Assembly: GCA_030427485.1 (NCBI GenBank) | Contig: JAUICG010000014.1 | Location: forward strand, 1 to 64,000 | Reading direction: 5' to 3' | Length of the DNA stretch: 64,000 nucleotides | Source: Gammaproteobacteria bacterium | GTDB lineage: Bacteria > Pseudomonadota > Gammaproteobacteria > Pseudomonadales > Halieaceae | Part shown: one piece after another, positions 1 to 8,181 of the stretch | Numbering within the stretch: position 1 is the stretch's first letter | Layout of the letters: each line of letters begins with the position of its first letter | Program-made: the position numbers and the translations under genes | The notes under the pieces: model-generated | Database searches by the model: none | The model's input: only the letters and a program-made list of their open reading frames with translations | Told to the model about the DNA's origin: nothing

Positions 1-178
1 CCTGGGCAGCATCTTCAATAGCGCCCTGGTCGTGGCCGCCGTGCTCTTCGCCTATCAGCAGGTGCTGATTCGCGAGCGCCAGCCCCAGGCCTGCTTCAAA
101 GCCTTCCTGAACAACAACTGGGTAGGCGCTGTTCTTTTCCTGGGCGTGGCCCTGGACCAACAGTTAGGGAACGCCTGA
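1..178 (+). CDS. ubiA: 4-hydroxybenzoate polyprenyltransferase, C-terminal end (partial)
   Basis: The window opens inside a reading frame whose last 58 or so residues include [19 protein letters not shown] followed by a hydrophobic helix. This tail is typical of UbiA, the integral membrane enzyme that attaches the polyprenyl chain to 4-hydroxybenzoate in ubiquinone synthesis. The catalytic Asp-rich motifs lie outside the window, so the call rests on the tail only. The stop is TGA at 176-178, seven bases before the next gene, which may be co-transcribed. Confidence 0.8.
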   Translation, partial: LGSIFNSALVVAAVLFAYQQVLIRERQPQACFKAFLNNNWVGAVLFLGVALDQQLGNA

Positions 179-185
179 ATCAGCG

Positions 186-1355
186 ATGGCAAACTCACCG
201 CAGGCCGAAGCGCTGAGCGCTGAATTTGTCACCAGCCTTGAGCAGGTCCCCGCTGAGCAATGGGATGGTGTCGCGGGTACCGATTACCCCTTTATGCGGC
301 ACCGGTTCCTGTACGGCCTGGAAAAAACCGACTGCACAACGGCAGACACCGGGTGGCAGCCCTGTCACCTCCTCCTGCGCAAGGGCGACACCCTGGCGGC
401 CGTGATGCCTCTCTACCTGAAGTCCCATTCCTACGGCGAGTACGTATTTGACTGGTCGTGGGCAGACGCCTGGCGGCAGAGCGGCCTGGACTATTACCCG
501 AAATTGCTCACCGCTATCCCGTTTACGCCCGCCACCGGCCCGCGGCTGTGTGTCGCCGCGAATATGGACGAAAACACGTGCCTGCGCGCGGCTATCACTG
601 CGGTCCAGGACCTGGCAGGCCGGCAGAATCTCTCCTCCTGGCACCTGTTGTTTCCGACGGAAGAGGTGTGCGAGAAATTACTCGATGCGGGCCTGCATCG
701 CCGCGCGGCCACCCAGTTTCACTGGTTCAACGAGGGCTTTCACAGTTTCGAAGACTTCCTCGCGACATTCAACAGCCGCAAACGCAAATCGCTGAAACGC
801 GAGCGCAGGCGGGTGGCCGAGCAGGGCATTGCGCTGCGGACGCTGACCGGCGCAGAGATCGGGAAAAAGGAATGGGAGCAATTTTTCCACTTCTACCAGC
901 TCACCTACGCCAAGCGCAGCGGCCACGGCGGCTACCTGAGTCGCGAATTCTTTGTAGACACCGCAGCGGGTATGGAAGAGCAGGTGGTCATGGTGCTGGC
1001 GTACCTGGCGGACCGCGCTGTCGCCGGCGCCCTGTATTTTCGCAGCAGCAATACCCTCTACGGGCGTTACTGGGGGTGCGAGCGGGAATATGAGTGCCTG
1101 CATTTCGAAGCCTGTTATTACCAGGGCATCGAATACTGCATCGCCCACAAACTGCAGCGCTTCGACCCCGGCGCGCAGGGGGAACACAAAATCCAGCGCG
1201 GCTTCCGCCCGATCACCACCTGGTCGAATCACTGGATAGCCGATCCACGACTCTCGGCCGCAGTGGCTGACTTCACGCGCCGGGAGGCGCAGCACAACGA
1301 ACAGTACCGGCAGGCTGCGGCGAGCATGCTGCCGTTCAAATCTCCGCCCGGTTAA
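186..1355 (+). CDS. FemAB-like/GNAT-fold N-acyltransferase (COG3146, DUF482 family)
   Basis: A 389-residue protein of the family annotated as peptidoglycan biosynthesis/recognition or predicted N-acyltransferase. Seen directly: a basic stretch FNSRKRKSLKRERRR at about 196-209 and the C-terminal signature FDPGAQGEHKIQRGF at about 326-340, both diagnostic of this family; no signal peptide or membrane segment. The fold is related to FemAB aminoacyl transferases, but a substrate has not been established for the family as far as I know, so the reaction is unknown. It follows ubiA by 7 bp and is convergent with yaaA; the gap holds a weak inverted repeat (GCAACC/GGTTGC) without a T tract. Confidence 0.8.
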   Translation: MANSPQAEALSAEFVTSLEQVPAEQWDGVAGTDYPFMRHRFLYGLEKTDCTTADTGWQPCHLLLRKGDTLAAVMPLYLKSHSYGEYVFDWSWADAWRQSGLDYYPKLLTAIPFTPATGPRLCVAANMDENTCLRAAITAVQDLAGRQNLSSWHLLFPTEEVCEKLLDAGLHRRAATQFHWFNEGFHSFEDFLATFNSRKRKSLKRERRRVAEQGIALRTLTGAEIGKKEWEQFFHFYQLTYAKRSGHGGYLSREFFVDTAAGMEEQVVMVLAYLADRAVAGALYFRSSNTLYGRYWGCEREYECLHFEACYYQGIEYCIAHKLQRFDPGAQGEHKIQRGFRPITTWSNHWIADPRLSAAVADFTRREAQHNEQYRQAAASMLPFKSPPG

Positions 1356-1407
1356 GCAACCTGACGCGGGAACACCGGTTGCAGCACGGCGCTCGCGCGA
1401 TTTGGAA

Positions 1408-2193
1408 TCAGGCGCTCGCGGGGAGAGTGTCGCGGGTAAACACCAGTTCCCGTGCGCTGGATTCTGCCTGATTGTAGCGATAGCCGCCTTCGTTGAATTG
1501 TTTCAGGCCGTCAGGCTCCTGCAGTTCGTTCTCAATGATGAAGCGCGCCATCTGCCCGCGCGCCTTTTTGGCAAAAAAGCTGATGACTTTATAGCGCTCG
1601 CCCTTCAGATCCTTGAATACCGGTGTAATCACCTCTGCCTGCAGCGCTTTTAGTTGCACTGCGCGGATATACTCCTGCGAGGCCAGGTTCACCAGTATTT
1701 TGGTGCCGGACTTGCGGATCGATGCATCGAGCGCTTCCGTTATCGCGCTACCCCAGAATTCATAGAGATTTTTGCCCCCGCGATTGGCAAATGGCAGGCC
1801 CATTTCGAGGCGATAGGGCTGCATCAGATCGAGCGGGCGCAACAGACCGTATAGCCCGGACAGAATGCGTAGATGGCGCTGAGCGAAACGCAGCTGCCGC
1901 TCACTCAACGTCGCGGCGTCCAGGCCGACGTAGACATCACCCTTGAAAGCCAGCAGTGAATGCCTGGCATTGCGCTTATTGAACGGCTGGCTCCAGTCCA
2001 TGAACCGCCGGTGGTTCAGCGCTGCAATACCCTCGCTCACACCCATCAGGTTACGGATATCGTCCGGATTCAGGGCCCGGGCGTCCTCGACAAGTTCAGC
2101 GGCACGCGCCAGGAATTGCGGCCGGGTCGCCCTGTGCGAGGGCGCGGCGGTTTCAAAATCCAGCGTCTTGGCCGGCGAAATTACGGTCAGCAT
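1408..2193 (-). CDS. yaaA: Peroxide stress resistance protein YaaA
   Basis: 261 residues, close to the 258 of E. coli YaaA (UPF0246/DUF328). Family signatures seen: the N-terminus MLTVISPAKTLDFE, then FKGDVYVGLDA, LRILSGLYGLLRPLDLMQPY, NLASQEYIRAV and ISFFAKKARGQMARF. In E. coli the protein is induced by peroxide through OxyR and limits free intracellular iron, protecting DNA from Fenton chemistry; it is cytoplasmic. It is divergent from the TRAP permease genes, with a gap of about 100 bp that could hold promoters for both; I could not define an OxyR site there. Confidence 0.92.
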   Translation of the reverse strand: MLTVISPAKTLDFETAAPSHRATRPQFLARAAELVEDARALNPDDIRNLMGVSEGIAALNHRRFMDWSQPFNKRNARHSLLAFKGDVYVGLDAATLSERQLRFAQRHLRILSGLYGLLRPLDLMQPYRLEMGLPFANRGGKNLYEFWGSAITEALDASIRKSGTKILVNLASQEYIRAVQLKALQAEVITPVFKDLKGERYKVISFFAKKARGQMARFIIENELQEPDGLKQFNEGGYRYNQAESSARELVFTRDTLPASA

Positions 2194-2297
2194 TGTGTTT
2201 CATCCTGCTTGCGATGTTTTCAGGGGGAATATCTTTTCACGTCGGGGAGTGCGCTATGATACCCTTCGACCGAATAATCAAAAAGACCTGTCCGATA

Positions 2298-2813
2298 ATG
2301 CCTTTTCTGCACGCCTGTGTGCGTTTTATCGACGCGTTTACCGATCGCAGCGGCCGCCTGCTGGCATGGCTGCTGCTATTCATGGCGATACTGACGACCT
2401 GCGTGGTTGTGCTGCGCTATGGCTTCGGTATCGGCTCAATCCCGGTGCAGGAGGCGGTTACCTATATGCACGGCTGCGTATTTTTGCTGGGCGCGGCATA
2501 TACGTTGAAAACCGGTGCGCATGTGCGGGTCGATATCTTTTACCGGCGTTTCAGCGCGCGTGCCCGCGCCTGGACAAACAGCCTGGGCGGTATCGTTTTT
2601 TTGCTGCCGCTGTGCGCATTTATTGTGGCAAGCAGTTGGCATTATGTCGGCGAATCCTGGGGTATGCGGGAAATCTCCGCCGAACCCGGCGGCATACCCG
2701 CCGTGTATCTTCTCAAAACCCTGATCCCCCTGATGGCCGTCAACCTGGCGTTACAGGGGCTGGCCGAAGTCCTGCGCAATGCGCTGTTACTGGTAGAGGG
2801 CGCAAACGAGTAG
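2298..2813 (+). CDS. TRAP transporter small permease subunit (DctQ type)
   Basis: 171 residues with four hydrophobic segments, matching the four-helix DctQ family: LLAWLLLFMAILTTCVVVLR, then MHGCVFLLGAAYTL, GGIVFLLPLCAFIVA and a last one near IPLMAVNLALQGL. An open frame continues 105 bp upstream but would overlap the yaaA start, so the ATG giving MPFLHACVRFIDAF is preferred. Together with the large permease it forms the membrane part of a secondary, usually sodium-driven, transporter for organic acids. Its TAG stop shares one base with the GTG start of the large permease, implying translational coupling. Confidence 0.85.
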   Translation: MPFLHACVRFIDAFTDRSGRLLAWLLLFMAILTTCVVVLRYGFGIGSIPVQEAVTYMHGCVFLLGAAYTLKTGAHVRVDIFYRRFSARARAWTNSLGGIVFLLPLCAFIVASSWHYVGESWGMREISAEPGGIPAVYLLKTLIPLMAVNLALQGLAEVLRNALLLVEGANE

Positions 2814-4171
2814 TGGAATACCTCTCTCTCTACCTGTTCCTCGCAATCTGCCTGTTGCTGATGCTCGGCTACCCGGTGGCATTCACCCTTGCGGGAACGG
2901 CGCTGGCATTCGCCGCCGGCGGTGTACTTGGCGGCGTGTTCGATGCCAGCTTCCTGTCGGCGCTGCCCGGTCGCATATTCGGTACGATCAACAACACGAC
3001 ACTGATCGCGGTACCGCTGTTCATTCTTATGGGCAATATCCTGGAAAAATCCCGGGTCGCGGAAGAGTTGCTCGACAGCATGGCCCGCCTGTTCGGCAGT
3101 CTGCGTGGCGGACTGGGAATTTCTGTTGTAGTGGTAGGCATGTTCCTGGCCGCGAGCACCGGTATCGTCGGCGCCACGGTGGTGACGATGGGCCTGTTGT
3201 CGCTGCCCACTATGCTGCGTAACGGCTACAGCCCCTCGCTGGCGACCGGGACCATCTGTGCCACCGGGACGCTGGGCCAGATTGTTCCCCCGTCCATCGT
3301 CCTGGTGATGCTGGGCGATATTCTCTCCAATGCGTATCAGCGCGCCCAGCTCAATATGCACGTGCTCAACCCCATGACCGTGTCCGTGGGCGACCTGTTT
3401 GTTGGCGCACTGCTGCCCGGCCTGCTGCTGATTGGCCTGTATATCCTCTACCTGCTGGTCCAGGCCCACCTGAAGCCTGAAACAGCGCCAGCGGGCAAGC
3501 TCGAGCCGATATCCGCCGCAGAGGTACTGCGCGGCCTGATACCGCCTCTGGTCCTGATCGGGGTCGTGCTCGGCTCCATCATGATGGGCGCCGCCACACC
3601 CACGGAAGCCGCCGGTATCGGCGCGATGGGCGCCTTCCTGCTGGCTCTTCTGAAGCGGCAAATGAACCTGCCGCGACTACGGGAGACCCTGCAGCACACC
3701 CTGGAGGTGACCTGCATGGTGTTCATGATCCTGATCGGTGCAGCCGTGTTTTCCCTCGTATTTCGCGGGTTTGGCGGCGAAGAGCTGATTCACGAGTTCT
3801 TTAACAGCCTGCCCGGCGGTATGATGGCCGCCACACTGGTGGTAATGCTGTTGATTTTTCTGCTGGGCTTTATTCTCGATTTTATCGAGATCACCTTCGT
3901 GGTCGTACCCATTGTCGGCCCCATTCTGTTGAGCATGGGCGTCGACCCGATCTGGCTCGGAATCATGATTGCCCTCAATCTGCAGACATCCTTTCTCACA
4001 CCCCCGTTCGGTTTTGCCCTCTTCTACCTGCGCGGCGTAGCGCCGCCATCGGTGTCGACGGGCGCTATCTATCGGGGCGTCGTTCCCTTTATACTGCTAC
4101 AGCTGGCGCTAATGGCGGCTCTGTGGGTCTGGCCGCAAATGGCAACGTGGTTGCCCGCGGCCCTCAAGTAA
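2813..4171 (+). CDS. TRAP transporter large permease subunit (DctM type)
   Basis: 452 residues, almost entirely hydrophobic with about 12 membrane segments, and family signatures such as GYPVAFTLAGTALAFA near the N-terminus, PTEAAGIGAMGAF and TPPFGFALFYLRGVAPPSV near the C-terminus. The frame is open far upstream (to 1943) through yaaA antisense, but the GTG overlapping the small-permease stop gives VEYLSLYLFLAICLLLMLGY, the expected start. DctM carries the substrate and coupling ions across the inner membrane. The matching binding protein is not adjacent: it lies about 0.5 kb downstream on the opposite strand, beyond a thioesterase gene. Confidence 0.88.
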   Translation: MEYLSLYLFLAICLLLMLGYPVAFTLAGTALAFAAGGVLGGVFDASFLSALPGRIFGTINNTTLIAVPLFILMGNILEKSRVAEELLDSMARLFGSLRGGLGISVVVVGMFLAASTGIVGATVVTMGLLSLPTMLRNGYSPSLATGTICATGTLGQIVPPSIVLVMLGDILSNAYQRAQLNMHVLNPMTVSVGDLFVGALLPGLLLIGLYILYLLVQAHLKPETAPAGKLEPISAAEVLRGLIPPLVLIGVVLGSIMMGAATPTEAAGIGAMGAFLLALLKRQMNLPRLRETLQHTLEVTCMVFMILIGAAVFSLVFRGFGGEELIHEFFNSLPGGMMAATLVVMLLIFLLGFILDFIEITFVVVPIVGPILLSMGVDPIWLGIMIALNLQTSFLTPPFGFALFYLRGVAPPSVSTGAIYRGVVPFILLQLALMAALWVWPQMATWLPAALK

Positions 4172-4232
4172 GCGTCGCGAGCCAATACGGTAACCCCGTC
4201 TCAGTAATGACATGCAATAACAGGCAACTGAC

Positions 4233-4625
4233 ATGAGCGATATTGACACTGCGCCGGTACCCCAGGGTGACCTGGCTCTGCAAACAGTAGCTATGCCCAA
4301 GGATACCAATGCCAACGGCGATATTTTCGGCGGCTGGCTGTTGTCACAAATGGATATCGCCGGAATGATCACCGCAATTGAAGTCGCCGGTGGCCGGGTG
4401 GCCACTGTTGCTATCGACGGCATGGCGTTTCTGACGCCCGTTCACGTGGGTGCGGTGGTGTCCTGTTACTGCGATGTGCTGGAAGTGGGTCGCAGTTCCA
4501 TCCGAATTGTTGTCGAGGTGTGGATCAACTCAAAGCACGACCGTGAACCGATCAAGGTGACGGAGGGAGAGTTCGTGTTCGTCGCCATCGATGAAAAAGG
4601 CCGCACCCGCACCATCAAGAGCTAA
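4233..4625 (+). CDS. yciA: Acyl-CoA thioesterase, YciA family (hotdog fold)
   Basis: 130 residues, near the 132 of E. coli YciA. The single hotdog domain carries the active-site stretch NGDIFGGWLLSQMDIAG (about 29-45), where the Asp in GDIF is the usual catalytic acid, and the conserved AIDGMAFLTPVHVG. YciA hydrolyses a wide range of acyl-CoA thioesters in the cytoplasm and probably rebalances CoA pools. It sits 61 bp after the TRAP large permease on the same strand, so it may be read through from that operon; whether it acts on the transported substrate's CoA ester is speculation. Confidence 0.88.
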   Translation: MSDIDTAPVPQGDLALQTVAMPKDTNANGDIFGGWLLSQMDIAGMITAIEVAGGRVATVAIDGMAFLTPVHVGAVVSCYCDVLEVGRSSIRIVVEVWINSKHDREPIKVTEGEFVFVAIDEKGRTRTIKS

Positions 4626-4684
4626 GCGCGCACCCATTGTCCGTGGCGGAGCGCTGCAGGCCTTCACCGGGCGTATGATACGGG

Positions 4685-5845
4685 CTAGAAATCGTCGTCA
4701 CCCATCACCACGTCCCGGGCATTGATATAGGCCTGTTCGGAGATATGGTGATAATTGCGCACCCCCCGGTAAAACTTCCGGTACGAGGCATACACTTTCG
4801 CCGCCATCGGGTCCGATTCCACCAGATTGCGCAGGGCCAGCTGCGTTCCTTTCCACAGCGCGAGCAACACATCGTCGGGCAAGCGGCGCAACTGCACATC
4901 GTGGTCATCGATCAGGCTCTGCAGGGCGGCGTTATTGCGCGCTGTGTACTCATCCAGCATATCCTGGTTCGCCGCCCGCGACGCCGTCCTGACGATGGCT
5001 TGCAGATCCTCGGGCAATGCCTCCAGTGAATCCTTGTTGACGACGAACTCCAGGATGGACCCGGGTTCATGCCAGCCCGGATAGTAATAGTACCGGGCCA
5101 CCTCCTGGAAACCAAAGGCCTGGTCATTGTAGGGCCCCACCCACTCCAGCGCATCGATCACCCCGGTTTGCATGGATGTGTAGAGCTCGCCACCGGGAAT
5201 TGTCACGGCGGTACCGCCGGCAAGGGCAAACACTTCCCCGGCGAGCCCGGGGATGCGCATCTTCAGCCCCTTGAGATCATCGATTGAGGTGATTTCCTTG
5301 TTGAACCAGCCGGCCATCTGCACACCCGTGCTCCCCCCGGCCATGGGCACCAGGTTGTAGGGCGCGTAGGCCTCCTGCCACAATTCTAGGCCGCCGCCAT
5401 AATGCAGCCAGCCGTTCATCTCCTGCGCGTTCAGGCCAAAGGGGACGGAGGTAAAAAATACCGATGAGGGCACTTTGCCCTTCCAGTAGTACGCTGCGCC
5501 ATGTCCGGCATCCACGACGCCTTGCGACACCGCATCAAACACCTCCATGGCGGGCACCAGTTCTCCGGCACCATACACGTGCACCGTGAGGCGACCGTCG
5601 CTCATCTCCTCTACCAGCTCCGCAAAATTCTCCGCGGCCATGCCGAGCCCGGGGAAGTTCTTTGGCCAGGTTGTAATCATTTTCCATTGAAAGGTCTCAC
5701 GGCTGGCGGCCGCGCTTTGCCGGGTCTGGCCCGTTTCGGAGCCCGCGCGGTCACCAGCCCAGAGGCCCAGTGTCGTCACCAGCGCTGCAACCAACAGCAG
5801 GATCACCAGTGGTGCATAACGTCGTTCGAGAGAGGTGTCGCCCAT
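4685..5845 (-). CDS. TRAP transporter solute-binding protein, TakP-like DctP family
   Basis: 386 residues. A hydrophobic segment at about 12-30 follows a short charged N-terminus and acts as a signal or anchor; an Ala/Ser/Gln linker leads to the mature domain starting at WKMITTWPKNFPG. Stretches GAGELVPAMEVFDAVSQG, YYWKGK, MRIPGLAGEVF, IPGGELYTSMQ, ALEWVGPYND and YYYPGWHEPGS match the subgroup that includes Rhodobacter TakP, which binds 2-oxo acids together with sodium; Glu234-Trp235 fall where TakP contacts its ligand and ion. A keto-acid or related carboxylate substrate is inferred. It is encoded on the strand opposite to the permeases, tail to tail with the thioesterase gene. Confidence 0.85.
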   Translation of the reverse strand: MGDTSLERRYAPLVILLLVAALVTTLGLWAGDRAGSETGQTRQSAAASRETFQWKMITTWPKNFPGLGMAAENFAELVEEMSDGRLTVHVYGAGELVPAMEVFDAVSQGVVDAGHGAAYYWKGKVPSSVFFTSVPFGLNAQEMNGWLHYGGGLELWQEAYAPYNLVPMAGGSTGVQMAGWFNKEITSIDDLKGLKMRIPGLAGEVFALAGGTAVTIPGGELYTSMQTGVIDALEWVGPYNDQAFGFQEVARYYYYPGWHEPGSILEFVVNKDSLEALPEDLQAIVRTASRAANQDMLDEYTARNNAALQSLIDDHDVQLRRLPDDVLLALWKGTQLALRNLVESDPMAAKVYASYRKFYRGVRNYHHISEQAYINARDVVMGDDDF

Positions 5846-5873
5846 ACTTGAGTTCGTCCCGCTTTTGAGGGTG

Positions 5874-8024
5874 CTACAGCAGCTGCAATTTGGCGTATTG
5901 CAGTACCAGCCATTTGCCGCCTTCGGTATCGAAATTTACTTCCACGCGAGCGTTGGTGCCGCGGCCTTCGAAGTTTAGCACGACCCCTTCACCAAACACC
6001 TGGTGGTACACGCGCTGGCCCAGCGACAACCCGGTATCCGGTACCTGGGCCTGGGTGAGACTGCTCACGGCTTGTGTGACCGTACCGTGCAGGCGCACCT
6101 CCCGCAGCAGCTGCGCCGGAATCTCCCGCACGAACCGCGAGGGTGTGTTATAGGATTCGCCGCCATGCAGGCGGCGGCATTCCGCGTAGGTGAGCACCAG
6201 TTTTTCCATCGCCCGCGTAATGCCGACATAACAGAGCCTGCGCTCCTCTTCGAGGCGCCCGGGTTCCTCCAGGGACATACGATGGGGAAAAAGGTTCTCC
6301 TCCATGCCCGCCATGAATACCAGCGGGAACTCCAGGCCTTTCGCGGAATGCAGCGTCATCAATTGCACACTGTCTTCGTGCTCATCAGCCTGGGCATCGC
6401 CCGCATCCAGTGCGGCGCGGTCGAGAAACTGCTGCGCCGGTGATAGTTCACTGTCCTCCGGGGCGAACTGCCTGGCAGCGCTGACCAGTTCCTCGAGGTT
6501 TTCGACTCGCGCCTGACCTTTCTCACCCTTCTCATTGCGGTGGTAGTCCAACAGGCCAGACTCCTTTATCGCCATCTCGGCCAGTGCCTCCAGCGGCATT
6601 TCCCCCACGCGGTTGTCCAGGGAATTTATCAGGTCGACAAAGCCCTGTAGCGCGCCCAGCGCCCGCGCGGGCAGCAATTTTTCCTCCAGCACCGCGGCGA
6701 TTGCGAGCCACAGCGTCAGACCCCTGTCGCGGGCGCACTCGCGGACCGTTTCGAGCGTCTTGCTGCCGATACCGCGCGGTGGTGTGTTGATGACACGCTC
6801 CACAGCGGCATCGTCGCCACGGTTCAATAACAGGCGCAGGTAGGCGAGCGCATTGCGAATTTCCAGTCGCTCATAGAAGCGCTGTCCGCCGTAGATGCGA
6901 TACGGCAAACCGCCGCGAATCAGCGCTTCTTCCAGCACGCGTGACTGTGCATTGGACCGATACAGAATTGCGACGGACGAACGGGGATTGCCCTCGAGCA
7001 GCCACTGCTCCGTCTGCTCCACGATATATCGCGCCTCATCGTGTTCGTTGTAGCCGGCGTACAGGCTGATGGGCTCGCCCGCGTCCCCCGCCGTCCACAA
7101 CTCCTTGCCAAGGCGCCCGAAGTTGTGCGCGATGATCCCGTTTGCCGCCTGCAGAATCGTCTGTGTCGAGCGATAATTCTGCTCCAGGCGAATCGTCCGG
7201 GTGCCTTGGAAGTCTTGCGCGAAGCGCTGGATGTTCTCGATCCTGGCCCCGCGCCAGCCGTAGATGGACTGATCGTCGTCGCCGACGGCAACGACGGGAA
7301 TTTCCGCGCCCGCCAGAACCCTGAGCCAGGCGTACTGCACGGTGTTGGTATCCTGGAACTCATCCACCAGAATCTGCCGAAAGCGGCCCTGGTAGTGCCG
7401 CAACACCTCCGGGTTTTGCAACCACAACTCGTGAGCGCGCAGCAGCAACTCGGCGAAATCCACCATGCCAGCGCGCTCACAGGCCGTTTCGTATGCGCGG
7501 TAAATCTGCAACATGGTCTGGGCAAATAAATCGCCGGCGGGCACATCGACATGCGCGCTGCGCAGACCTTCGTCTTTCTGCCCGTTGATAAACCACATCG
7601 CCTGTTTGGGCGGCCAGCGCGATTCGTCCAGTTCCAATTCCCTGCACACGCGCTTGACCAGGCGCAGCTGATCATCGCTGTCAAGGATCTGGAAATTCTG
7701 CGGCAGACCCGCTTCCCTCCAGTGCGCTTTCAACAGTCGGTGGGCCAGCCCGTGAAAGGTGCCAACCCACATACCGTGCGCGGGAATGTGCAGCATCTCC
7801 TCGATGCGGCTGCGCATTTCACGGGCCGCCTTGTTGGTAAAGGTGACCGCCAGAATCGACCAGGGTGAGAAGTTTTCCGCTTTGATGAGCCACGCAATAC
7901 GGTGGACCAGCACACGCGTCTTGCCACTGCCGGCACCCGCCAGCACCAGCATGTTCCGGTTTTCCGCTGCAACGGCATCGCGCTGGGCTTCGTTCAGGGG
8001 AGAGAGAATTTCGGAGACATCCAT
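5874..8024 (-). CDS. uvrD: DNA helicase II (UvrD)
   Basis: 716 residues against 720 in E. coli. Superfamily 1A motifs are all visible: Walker A AGAGSGKT (29-36), VDEFQDTN (220-227), GDDDQSIYGWRGA (248-260), EQNYRSTQTI (281-290), and later TLHSAKGLEF and YVGITRAMEKL. The C-terminus ends in the small Tudor-like domain (GQRVYHQVFGEGVV to QYAKLQLL) found in UvrD and PcrA, which separates it from Rep. It unwinds DNA with 3'-5' polarity in nucleotide excision and mismatch repair. The gene stands alone, divergent from the SPOR-domain gene with a gap of about 160 bp. Confidence 0.95.
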   Translation of the reverse strand: MDVSEILSPLNEAQRDAVAAENRNMLVLAGAGSGKTRVLVHRIAWLIKAENFSPWSILAVTFTNKAAREMRSRIEEMLHIPAHGMWVGTFHGLAHRLLKAHWREAGLPQNFQILDSDDQLRLVKRVCRELELDESRWPPKQAMWFINGQKDEGLRSAHVDVPAGDLFAQTMLQIYRAYETACERAGMVDFAELLLRAHELWLQNPEVLRHYQGRFRQILVDEFQDTNTVQYAWLRVLAGAEIPVVAVGDDDQSIYGWRGARIENIQRFAQDFQGTRTIRLEQNYRSTQTILQAANGIIAHNFGRLGKELWTAGDAGEPISLYAGYNEHDEARYIVEQTEQWLLEGNPRSSVAILYRSNAQSRVLEEALIRGGLPYRIYGGQRFYERLEIRNALAYLRLLLNRGDDAAVERVINTPPRGIGSKTLETVRECARDRGLTLWLAIAAVLEEKLLPARALGALQGFVDLINSLDNRVGEMPLEALAEMAIKESGLLDYHRNEKGEKGQARVENLEELVSAARQFAPEDSELSPAQQFLDRAALDAGDAQADEHEDSVQLMTLHSAKGLEFPLVFMAGMEENLFPHRMSLEEPGRLEEERRLCYVGITRAMEKLVLTYAECRRLHGGESYNTPSRFVREIPAQLLREVRLHGTVTQAVSSLTQAQVPDTGLSLGQRVYHQVFGEGVVLNFEGRGTNARVEVNFDTEGGKWLVLQYAKLQLL

Positions 8025-8135
8025 CGCACCATTCTAACGAGTGGCCGTCCGGAAACGTACTTTTTTTGCACGTTCCGGGAACCTCACCACCGAGCACAGC
8101 AGTCCAATTACTGCAGGGAAATTGCGCCAAGGGTC

Positions 8136-8144
8136 TGATATGAT
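8136..8144 (+). promoter_or_regulatory. Extended -10 promoter element for the SPOR-domain gene
   Basis: TGATATGAT matches an extended -10 (TG, one base, TATGAT). No good -35 lies 16-18 bp upstream, which extended -10 promoters can tolerate. The start codon follows about 38 bp downstream. Prediction from sequence only. Confidence 0.35.
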
Positions 8145-8181
8145 CGCCCCGATTATCGACACGCACAGGTGCGCCTGGACC

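Noticed and set aside
1356..1382. Hairpin after the FemAB-like gene
   Set aside because: Six-base stem with a 15-base loop and no T run; too weak to call as a terminator.
1943..2812. Long in-frame extension ahead of the TRAP large permease
   Set aside because: It is antisense to yaaA and out of frame with the small permease; it has no hydrophobic family character. The GTG at the small-permease stop is a natural start.
2642..3661. A 339-codon minus-strand frame
   Set aside because: Antisense shadow of the TRAP permease genes; Gln/His/Arg-rich with no recognisable domain.
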